NCBI GenBank assembly: GCA_002345565.1
Contig: DDVS01000003.1
Span: forward strand, 1-56,807
Direction: 5' to 3'
Length of the DNA stretch: 56,807 nt
DNA from: Flavobacteriales bacterium UBA2306
GTDB taxonomy: Bacteria; Bacteroidota; Bacteroidia; Flavobacteriales; Weeksellaceae
A program made the translations under genes and the position numbers. Under the pieces are notes generated by a model, which ran no database searches, was not told the origin of the DNA, and saw only the letters and a list, made by a program, of their open reading frames with translations. How positions within the stretch are numbered: the stretch's first letter is position 1; each line of letters begins with the position of its first letter. This document shows positions 9,139 to 16,738 of the stretch, in pieces.

Positions 9139-11040
9139 ATGATTTCTCCAGAACATTCATACGACAAACTACTACTCTCTGCCCTTAAACAGTATTGGGG
9201 GTATGATGGATTCCGGGCGTCGCAGAAAGATATTATCATTTCCATTATCAACGGAAGAGATACCTTAGCATTACTACCCACTGGAGGAGGAAAATCGCTC
9301 TGTTATCAATTGCCGGCAATAGTTTTGCAAGGAACCTGCCTCGTAATATCGCCACTTCTGGCCTTGATGAAAGACCAGGTCATCAGCTTGCAGGCAGTAG
9401 GTGTTGAAGCAGAATTACTAAGTTCTGAATTAGACGACTTCGAAGAAGAATCTGTTTACAATAGATGCAAAGACGGTTTAGTCAAAATCCTGTACATTTC
9501 CCCGGAGAGACTACAGAATCCGCAATTCCTCAGAAATATCCAGGAGATTGAGATTTCTTTTATCGCAGTAGATGAGGCACATTGTATCTCGGAATGGGGA
9601 CAAGACTTCCGCCCAAGTTATCAGCATATCAAAAAGTTTCGGCAAGAGTTCAAAAATGTGCCTTGCCTGGCGCTCACTGCTACTGCTACAAAAAAGGTAG
9701 TGGAAGAGATCATCCTTAAATTAGGCTTGCAACAGGCTCACATATCCAAAGAAAGCTTCAGGAGAAGCAACCTTAATATCATCGTTGAAAATACTTCTAA
9801 CAAATACAAAAGAATTTTAGAGTTCCTCAAACTAAACCTAGCTTCCGGAATTATATACACCAGAACCCGGAAAGATGCAGAAGATTTAGTCGCCTTTCTC
9901 AAAAATAACCAATTTGCAAACGTCGATTTTTTCCACGCCGGGCTGCCCGCTACAGAAAAAGAAAAACTACAGAAAAGGTGGATCAACAGCCAATTTCATG
10001 TTCTGGTCTCTACCAATGCTTTTGGGATGGGGATAGACAAAGACAATGTACGCTTCGTGATACACCTTTCGCCGTCTTCTACTTTGGAAAATTATTATCA
10101 GGAAATTGGCAGAGCTGGCAGAAACGGGGAAGAAGCCATTGTTCTGTTACTCTGGAGCGACGAAGAAATCAATGCTATAAATTACGGATTCAAAAACCAG
10201 ATTCCTACCAAAGAAGAATATCAGAAAATACTGACTTATCTCTATTCTATTCTCCAGGTAGCAAATCATGATTTTCCGGAGAAAACCTTTCAGCTTAATG
10301 TAGACAGGCTCCAGAATATCACCAAGCTATCTATTAGAAAAATCAAAAACATCCTCACGTTTCTGCACAATCAGGAGCTTGTTTTTTATAAAAATTCGGT
10401 GTCTGCATCCATATTGCAGAGCTTTGTAAAGCCGCAAGATTTGGATCGCTTAAACCCTGCCGATGCCCATTTTATAGAACACCTATTCCGCAACCTTCCC
10501 GGCCTTGCCATTCATAAAGTTTACTTTAGCGAGGCGGCTTTTTGCAATAAAAACAATATTAAGCCTTTTGATTTGAAAGTGATATTGAAAGATTTGCAGA
10601 ATCGCGGTTTGGTGGAATATCTGGACGGCGATCTGCAATCCATCAAACTGTTGAAACCAAGGGATGACCGCCGCCTGTTTGGTGAATATTGGAAACTCTT
10701 TCGTCAAATTCAGGAAAATAAACTGCGCAAATGGGAAGAAAATAAATTCTTCATCTTCAATAAGGATGTGTGTAAAATGAAACTCATTCTCAACTATTTT
10801 GGGGAGGCAGACACCGAAAACTGTGGCAAATGTTCCTTTTGCAGAACAAGAACCAATCCCCAAAAAAACATCTCTACAGAAATCTTGATGCAGCTTTCCC
10901 AAAAGCCTATGACGGCGGAGGAGATCGCTGCGAGGCTCAGTTTACATACAAAGGATGCCGTCTCGCAAACGCTTATCTTTCTCCTAGACATCGGGAAAGT
11001 CCGGATGTTTAATTACAAAACTTATATGCTGAATCAATAG
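9139..11040 (+). CDS. recQ: ATP-dependent DNA helicase RecQ
   Basis: This is a 3'-5' SF2 DNA helicase for recombination and repair. All core motifs are visible in its 633 aa: LLPTGGGKSLCYQLP (Walker A, near 50), VDEAHCISEWGQDFRP (Walker B with the aromatic-rich loop), ALTATAT, SGIIYTRTRKDAE, STNAFGMGIDKDNVRFVIH and YYQEIGRAGRNG (motif VI). A RecQ-Ct region with a zinc-binding CGKCSFC remnant follows near 565. I do not see a clear HRDC domain, so this is a short RecQ like a second copy often found in flavobacteria. It starts 78 bp after the OmpA-like gene, behind a terminator. Confidence 0.93.
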   Translation: MISPEHSYDKLLLSALKQYWGYDGFRASQKDIIISIINGRDTLALLPTGGGKSLCYQLPAIVLQGTCLVISPLLALMKDQVISLQAVGVEAELLSSELDDFEEESVYNRCKDGLVKILYISPERLQNPQFLRNIQEIEISFIAVDEAHCISEWGQDFRPSYQHIKKFRQEFKNVPCLALTATATKKVVEEIILKLGLQQAHISKESFRRSNLNIIVENTSNKYKRILEFLKLNLASGIIYTRTRKDAEDLVAFLKNNQFANVDFFHAGLPATEKEKLQKRWINSQFHVLVSTNAFGMGIDKDNVRFVIHLSPSSTLENYYQEIGRAGRNGEEAIVLLLWSDEEINAINYGFKNQIPTKEEYQKILTYLYSILQVANHDFPEKTFQLNVDRLQNITKLSIRKIKNILTFLHNQELVFYKNSVSASILQSFVKPQDLDRLNPADAHFIEHLFRNLPGLAIHKVYFSEAAFCNKNNIKPFDLKVILKDLQNRGLVEYLDGDLQSIKLLKPRDDRRLFGEYWKLFRQIQENKLRKWEENKFFIFNKDVCKMKLILNYFGEADTENCGKCSFCRTRTNPQKNISTEILMQLSQKPMTAEEIAARLSLHTKDAVSQTLIFLLDIGKVRMFNYKTYMLNQ

Positions 11041-11102
11041 GATTTCCTCAGTTATTCATCATCATTTAACTATTATCAACCCATATCTATTCATCACTTT
11101 AA

Positions 11103-12047
11103 ATGAAATTTCTCAATGTAGTGTTCTTCGGAACGCCCGATTTTGCAAAGACCTCTCTGGAAGCTATTTTTAATTCGCATCACAAAGTGGTAGGCGTCGT
11201 AACGGCCGCCGACAAAGCCAGTGGCAGAGGCATGAAATTGACACCATCTCCGGTGAAAGTCTTTGCAGAAGAACACCACCTCAACCTCTTTCAGCCGGAA
11301 AAACTGCGCAATGCGGAGTTCCTGGAAGCTATCAAAAACTTAAATGCAGATGTTTTCGTTGTGGTCGCATTCCGGATGATGCCTCCGGTTTTGTTCTCGA
11401 TTCCAAAAATTGGAACATTTAATTTACACGGTTCTTTGTTGCCAGATTATCGTGGTGCGGCGCCGATTAATTATGCAATCATCAATGGCGAAACCAAGTC
11501 TGGCGTAACCACATTTTTCATTAATGAAAAAATTGATGAAGGTAATATTCTTCTCCAAGCTGAAACCGAAGTTTTACCAGAAGATAATGCAGGAACATTG
11601 CACGATAAATTAATGGTAATCGGAGCGGATTTGATTATTGAAACTTTAAATGGATTAGCAGAAAATTCAATTATAGAAAAGCCTCAGCCACAAAAAGAAA
11701 ATCCAAAAACGGCTTACAAAATATTTAAAGAAAATCTAAAAATCGATTGGAATCAAAGTTCTGAAACGATTCATAATTTCGTGAGAGGAATGTCGCCTTA
11801 TCCAACAGCTTTCACTATTTTGAAAATCGGAGAAGAAGAAAAATCATTAAAAATCTTCAAAGGACATTTTGAATTAGAATCACATTCGAGAGAAGCCGGT
11901 GATTTTGATATTTCTAAAACCGAATTCAAATTCTATACAAAAGACGGAATTTATTATCCGGAAGATGTGCAAATCCAAGGAAAGAAAAGAATGCCTGTAA
12001 AAGATTTCCTTAACGGAATTCAGAATTTTGAAGACTACAATCATTAA
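11103..12047 (+). CDS. fmt: methionyl-tRNA formyltransferase
   Basis: Fmt formylates initiator Met-tRNA using 10-formyl-tetrahydrofolate. The 314-aa protein has VVFFGTPDFAKTSLEAI at the N-terminus, the folate/catalytic motif FNLHGSLLPDYRGAAPINYAI (about 107-127, with the conserved Asn and His) and the GVTTFFINEKIDEGNIL loop. The C-terminal OB-like domain is present. The 62-bp leader contains a degenerate copy of a dispersed leader repeat (11062-11084) also seen upstream of two other genes. Confidence 0.95.
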   Translation: MKFLNVVFFGTPDFAKTSLEAIFNSHHKVVGVVTAADKASGRGMKLTPSPVKVFAEEHHLNLFQPEKLRNAEFLEAIKNLNADVFVVVAFRMMPPVLFSIPKIGTFNLHGSLLPDYRGAAPINYAIINGETKSGVTTFFINEKIDEGNILLQAETEVLPEDNAGTLHDKLMVIGADLIIETLNGLAENSIIEKPQPQKENPKTAYKIFKENLKIDWNQSSETIHNFVRGMSPYPTAFTILKIGEEEKSLKIFKGHFELESHSREAGDFDISKTEFKFYTKDGIYYPEDVQIQGKKRMPVKDFLNGIQNFEDYNH

Positions 12048-12068
12048 TCTTTTCTAGGATCTTTGTTG

Positions 12069-12237
12069 TACATTATGCTTAATGCCCCCTGTTTTTCAAA
12101 AAACTTCAGGGTACATTAGCATAAAATAAGCTTATTTGTTATTATCTTCAACGTACATTAACGTAAATTAAGCTTCTTTATAGAAACCGTCAATATACAT
12201 TAGCTTAAAAAACTTCAATAGAATATGACTAAAATAA
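12069..12237 (+). repeat. degenerate 42-bp tandem repeat, four units
   Basis: TACATTA occurs at 12069, 12112, 12154 and 12196, a spacing of 43, 42 and 42 bp. Each is followed by a TAAA/TTAAG-like core and, in most units, a CTTCA-like block near the end. The array fills most of the 215 bp between fmt and the secreted phosphodiesterase-like gene. I see no ORF here. Confidence 0.65.
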
Positions 12238-12262
12238 CAATCTAATTAAAAAAAAAATTAAA

Positions 12263-13093
12263 ATGAAACAATTATTTTTTGGCTTAATGCTGGCTTCCGG
12301 CCTAGTATTTTCTCAAGATTTAAAGGTGATGACTTATAACATCCGCCTATCTGTAGACAGCGACAAAGACAATTCGTGGAACAACAGAAAACACGAGACT
12401 ATGGCGCTGCTGGCATACTACCACCCGGATTACTTTGGCGTTCAGGAGGCTGTTCCGCAGCAAATGGTTGACATCAAGACAGCCTTGTCGGATTATGACT
12501 ACGTAGGTGTGGGCAGAGATGACGGGAAAAACCAGGGCGAGTATTCCGCGGTTTTTTACGACAAAAGCAAACTGGATGTGCTGAAGTCCGGGACATTCTG
12601 GCTCAGCGAAACGCCCGATAAACCTAGCAAAGGTTGGGACGCAGCGTACAACAGAGTTTGTACTTATGCACTTTTCAAAATGAAAAAAGGTGGTAAAAAG
12701 TTTTGGGCTTTCAATCTGCATTTTGACCACGTCGGCGATGTTGCAAGAGTGAATTCTGCAAAATTGATTCTTCAAAAAATCAAAGAATTCAATAAAGAAA
12801 ATCTGCCTTTGACATTGACCGGAGATTTTAATTTGACAGATGACAAAGAACCGATAAAAATTATGTCAAAAGAGCTGACGGATTCTTTTTATCATTCTCA
12901 AAAGCCACATTACGGACCAAAAGGAACGTGGCAGAATTTTGATATTAACACACCTTCGACAGAGCGTTTGGATTATGTTTTTGTAAAAGGATTTGATGTT
13001 TTGACCAACAGAACGATTAATGACAGAAGAGAGAATCTTCTTTATCCGTCAGATCATTTTCCGGTTCTGGCAGAGATTAAGTTTAAGAAATAG
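12263..13093 (+). CDS. secreted endonuclease/exonuclease/phosphatase family protein
   Basis: The 276-aa protein has a signal peptide cut near VFSQ. It has the EEP-fold motifs in order: VMTYNIRLS (metal Asn), FGVQEA (metal Glu, about 57-62), FNLHFDHVG, LTGDFNLT (Asp-Asn pair) and the closing SDHFPVLAEI with the catalytic Asp-His. It should cleave a phosphodiester or phosphomonoester outside the cytoplasm, in the periplasm or outside the cell. The substrate cannot be told from sequence; the family includes DNases, sphingomyelinases and sugar-phosphate phosphatases. Confidence 0.88.
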   Translation: MKQLFFGLMLASGLVFSQDLKVMTYNIRLSVDSDKDNSWNNRKHETMALLAYYHPDYFGVQEAVPQQMVDIKTALSDYDYVGVGRDDGKNQGEYSAVFYDKSKLDVLKSGTFWLSETPDKPSKGWDAAYNRVCTYALFKMKKGGKKFWAFNLHFDHVGDVARVNSAKLILQKIKEFNKENLPLTLTGDFNLTDDKEPIKIMSKELTDSFYHSQKPHYGPKGTWQNFDINTPSTERLDYVFVKGFDVLTNRTINDRRENLLYPSDHFPVLAEIKFKK

Positions 13094-13098
13094 ACATA

Positions 13099-13128
13099 AA
13101 AAATCCTCTTGAGAAAGAGGATTTTTTT
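13099..13128. terminator. bidirectional intrinsic terminator
   Basis: An 11-bp stem (AAAATCCTCTT with AAGAGGATTTT) has a 4-nt loop and runs into a T-tract. It separates the converging genes at 12263 and 13142. Confidence 0.9.
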
Positions 13129-13141
13129 ACTTTACGTTTAT

Positions 13142-13855
13142 TTATTTAATCCAGTTTTGAGTAAAACTTGTTTCCTTCTCGTAATCTTCATTGTCATAAG
13201 TAAATCTTGCAAAGTATTTTTCCTCTTTTTGAGGAATAGAACTAGGTTCAATTTTGTATAGATTGAAAAAAATGGTGTCTTTCAATTGAGCGTTTCTTCT
13301 GTGAAATGTTTTGCTTAAATAATAAACATCATCTTTGAATTTGTATAAGTTCATATCAAATCCAGTTCTAAATCTTCCAAAAGGATAAACTTGTTTAGAG
13401 TTTAAATCATAAATGAGTTGGTAATTAACTCCACATCCGAGACCTGTACACATATCAAAATCAAGTAAAAGTAATACTAGATTTAAAGATTTATAATATT
13501 TAACTTCAGATATTTGGTTAGCATAATCAACCGAATCTTTTTTATTCCATACATCATTAATTGTTACTAGCTTGTTTATATCTATTTTTTCACTGTTTAT
13601 TTCTATAAAGAATTTTTTGTCTTTAATATAACTTGCAATTTTTAGAGTTGGATCAAATATTGAAACAGAATCCAAACTTGTTGAAAATGTCGGTTTTATT
13701 TCAGATTTCTCTAATTGAGAAATGAATGATTTAACTTTTTGACTAATATTATTAATAGAATCTGTTTTATTAATTTTTGATTCAAATTTATTTTCCTTAC
13801 AACTCAAAAAGGTAAACAGTAAAAAAGCGAATAAAAGTTGATGTGTTTTTATCAT
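13142..13855 (-). CDS. lipoprotein of unknown function
   Basis: The protein is 237 aa with a clear lipoprotein signal peptide (lipobox TFLSC, Cys19). The mature part is Lys/Ser rich, with a central hydrophobic segment (NLVLLLLDFDM) followed by a Cys pair in MCTGLGCG. I do not recognise the family. It is divergent from the interrupted M1 peptidase gene; 51 bp separate the two starts. It ends at the shared terminator at 13099-13128. Confidence 0.7.
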   Translation of the reverse strand: MIKTHQLLFAFLLFTFLSCKENKFESKINKTDSINNISQKVKSFISQLEKSEIKPTFSTSLDSVSIFDPTLKIASYIKDKKFFIEINSEKIDINKLVTINDVWNKKDSVDYANQISEVKYYKSLNLVLLLLDFDMCTGLGCGVNYQLIYDLNSKQVYPFGRFRTGFDMNLYKFKDDVYYLSKTFHRRNAQLKDTIFFNLYKIEPSSIPQKEEKYFARFTYDNEDYEKETSFTQNWIK

Positions 13856-13879
13856 AGCTTAAAATTATTAATAATTCTC

Positions 13880-13887
13880 TACTTTTG
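13880..13887 (+). promoter_or_regulatory. candidate -7 element for the M1 peptidase gene
   Basis: TACTTTTG matches TAnnTTTG and lies 19 nt before the ATG at 13907. A convincing -33 TTTG is not seen. Confidence 0.45.
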
Positions 13888-13906
13888 ATACTTAAATTTT
13901 CTAGCA

Positions 13907-15766
13907 ATGAACAAACTATTATTAGGATTGATGCTAATTGGGACAACAGTTTCTGCGCAGGAACTATATATGCCGAGAAATATCAAAAAAGCTTATGCTA
14001 ACGGAACGCGAGATATGTCTGGAAAACCAGGTAAAAATTACTGGCAGAACAATGGTATTTATGATGTGAATGTGAAAGTAGATGCAACTACTAAAATTGT
14101 TTCGGGTTCTGAGACGATTCAGTATTCTAATAATAGTCCGGATGAATTGTAGGTTTTGGCTATCAGATTTGTGAATAATGTTAATAAACCACAGTCCGGA
14201 AGAGCTGGATATGCTTCTAAAGAATCGATGACAGACGGATTGAAAATTAAATCTTTCTTTATCAATGGCGAAAAGTATAATATCAATAGTGATAATTGGT
14301 CAACGGTTGAAGCTGTGAAATTAACCCAACCATTAGCTTCAAAATCTAAAACCGAAATCAAAATTGATTGGGAATATCCATTAGCTAAAGAAAGCGGAAG
14401 AGAAGGACAAATTGACCCCGAGACTTTTTATGTGGCTTATTCTTTCCCTAGAGTTTCTGTTTATGATGATTACAATGGCTGGGATCTATTGCAGCACAAC
14501 GGCAGACAAGAGTTTTATAATGATTTCAACGATTATGCTTTTGCTATTTCTGCGCCTAAGAATTTTGTGGTTTGGTCAACTGGAGATTTCCAAAATCCAG
14601 AAGAGGTTCTTCAACCTGAATATCTGAAACGTTTCAAAGAATCTTTAAAATCAGATAAAATCATCCACGTTGCGAATGCCGATGAAATGAAATCCGGAAA
14701 AGTAACGAAGCAAAATGAATGGAATATCTGGAAATTCAAAGCGAATGATATTGTGGATTTTTGTTTTGCATTGAGTAATCATTATGTTTGGGATGCATCG
14801 AGTGTTCAGCTAAAAACTAAAAGAGCGAGTGTACAATCTGCTTACAGAGCTGGTGCAAAAGATTTTGAGCAATATACAGGCTGGATGCGCTACAACTTGA
14901 AATGGTTTACAGATAATTGGCCAGGTGTGGAGTATCCTTTCCCAGTAATGACAGCTATCCAAGGTTATGCTGATATGGAATATCCAATGATGATTAATGA
15001 TACCAGCATTCCTGATGATTTGCAAGATGCAAGATTGACGGCTGACCACGAGATTGCGCACACGTATTTCCCTTTTTATATGGGAATCAACGAAACACGA
15101 TATGCTTTTATGGATGAAGGCTGGGCTACAACTTTGGAGTACTTGATAGGCATTGATGAAAACGGAAAAGAAGCTGCGGATAAATTTATGAAGAACTTCC
15201 GTGTGAAACGTTGGATTAACGATGCTTCTACAGAGCAAGACCAGCCGATTATCTCAATGAGTTCTCAACTAGCTGGTGCAGGCTATGGGAATAATGCTTA
15301 CGTAAAACCTTCGCTTTCTTATTTGGCTTTGAAGGATTATTTGGGAGATGAACTCTTCAAAAAAGCACTTCATCATTATATGGATAACTGGCACGGGAAA
15401 CATCCGATTCCGTGGGATTATTTTAATTCTATGAACACAGGTTCTGGAAAAAATCTGAATTGGTTTTTCAATAATTGGTTTTATACTAATAATTATATTG
15501 ATTTAAAAATAGGTTCTGTAACCCAGGAAAAAAATCAATTGGTTTTGACGGTTGAGAATGTTGGTGGATTTGCGATTCCGTTTGATGTGGATTTGACTTA
15601 TGAAGATGGGACGACGGAGAAAGGTCATTTCACACCAGCAGTTTGGGAGAAAGATCAGAAGCAAACGAATCTAAATATCCCATCAAAAAAGAAAATCAAA
15701 TCCATCAATCTGGATGGTGGGATTTTTATGGATTATACGCCGGAGGATAATCTGAAGAGTTTGTAA
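13907..15766 (+). pseudogene. M1 family metallopeptidase interrupted by an in-frame amber codon
   Basis: The reading frame runs from a signal peptide (LMLIGTTVSAQ) through residue 81, hits TAG at 14150-14152, and continues in the same frame without any shift to 15766. Conceptually it is about 619 aa with one stop. The stop falls in an otherwise ordinary stretch (NSPDEL-stop-VLAIRFVNN), where a lysine codon AAG changed to TAG would restore the gene. Downstream the zinc site is intact: HEIAHTYFPFYMG (HExxH) with the second Glu in MDEGWATTLEYL. Intact, this would be a secreted zinc aminopeptidase. The downstream part from 14156 has only a TTG start and no signal peptide. It is a fresh null mutation, a sequencing error, or a suppressed stop. 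Confidence 0.85.
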
Positions 15767-15772
15767 AATAGG

Positions 15773-15802
15773 AACGCCGCAAGATGATTGTGGCGTTTTT
15801 TG
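15773..15802 (+). terminator. intrinsic terminator after the M1 peptidase
   Basis: A 10-bp stem (AACGCCGCAA with TTGTGGCGTT, one G-U pair) has a GATGA loop and a T-run. Confidence 0.85.
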
Positions 15803-15888
15803 TTTGCTATTCAATTTTTGGAAGGATAATTTCTATTATATTTTACAACAGAAAACTCTTTCCAGTAGGAAGTTTCTTTAATAAACAA

Positions 15889-15896
15889 TAGATTTG
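15889..15896 (+). promoter_or_regulatory. candidate -7 element for the FKBP gene
   Basis: TAGATTTG matches TAnnTTTG and lies 37 nt before the ATG at 15934. The rest of the 167-bp gap holds only the terminator of the previous gene. Confidence 0.45.
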
Positions 15897-15933
15897 CAAC
15901 CATTAATTAATTCATTAATCATAAAATTATAAA

Positions 15934-16647
15934 ATGAAAAGACAGACTATCGCATTGTTTTGCGTAGCTACACTTAGTATTATTTCTTGTGCTAAGGAAG
16001 GAGATCAAAAAAATGACAGCAAATACACCGACGAGCAAAAAGCGTCTTATTACATAGGAATGAGTATCGCTCAAAATATGAAACAAGAAGGTTTCAAAGT
16101 AGATGCAGAACTTCTGGCTCAAGGTATCAAAGAAGAAATGGACAGCACGAAGAAGAAGAAATTGTTACCAGCTGAAGAGATGAACAGCTTTATGCAAGAT
16201 TTTATGATGAAACAACATCAAAAGAAACAATCTGAAGCCAATGCACAAAGCTCTGAAAATAAGAAAAAAGGTCTTGAGTTTCTGGCTAAGAATAAAAACA
16301 ATCCAAAAGTTAAAACTACGGCTTCTGGTTTACAGTACGAGGTTTTGCAAGAAGGTGATGGAACAACAAAACCAAAAGCATCAGACGTTGTACAGGTGAA
16401 ATATACTGGAAAGTTATTGGACGGAACTGTTTTCGATTCTACCGATAAGAATGGAGGTGCTCCAGCAGATATCAATCTAGGAATGGTTATCAAAGGATGG
16501 ACAGAAGGAATTCAATTGATGAGCAAAGGGTCTAAGTACAGATTTTACATCCCGTCTGATTTAGCTTATGGAGATCAAGGCGCTGGCGGTGCAATTCCTG
16601 GTGGTTCTACGATTATCTTTGATGTGGAATTGGTGAATATCAAATAA
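15934..16647 (+). CDS. FKBP-type peptidyl-prolyl cis-trans isomerase lipoprotein
   Basis: The 237-aa lipoprotein (lipobox IISC, Cys19) has an N-terminal dimerisation part of FKBP_N type (about 30-115: DEQKASYYIGMSIAQNM, AQGIKEEMD) and a C-terminal FKBP domain (about 130-237). The latter shows VVQVKYTGKLLDGTVFDST, the GWTEGIQLM segment with the pocket tryptophan, and the IPSDLAYGDQGAGGAIPGGSTI loop. It is a FkpA/Mip-like folding helper, in the periplasm or attached to the outer membrane. It is a single-gene unit with its own terminator. Confidence 0.92.
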   Translation: MKRQTIALFCVATLSIISCAKEGDQKNDSKYTDEQKASYYIGMSIAQNMKQEGFKVDAELLAQGIKEEMDSTKKKKLLPAEEMNSFMQDFMMKQHQKKQSEANAQSSENKKKGLEFLAKNKNNPKVKTTASGLQYEVLQEGDGTTKPKASDVVQVKYTGKLLDGTVFDSTDKNGGAPADINLGMVIKGWTEGIQLMSKGSKYRFYIPSDLAYGDQGAGGAIPGGSTIIFDVELVNIK

Positions 16648-16670
16648 GATTTTCGTAACAATAAAATCAA

Positions 16671-16700
16671 AAACCTCAGCTGATTTGGCTGAGGTTTCTT
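16671..16700. terminator. bidirectional intrinsic terminator
   Basis: A 10-bp stem (AAACCTCAGC with GCTGAGGTTT) lies between the converging FKBP gene and clpB. Confidence 0.88.
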
Positions 16701-16738
16701 GTTTAAAATAGTATTTAATATGAAGAAAAATTTAACTT

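Noticed and set aside
14150..14152. TAG read as pyrrolysine in the M1 peptidase
   Set aside because: No pyrrolysine system is known in this group and the position is an ordinary surface-like residue; a nonsense mutation or sequence error is simpler.
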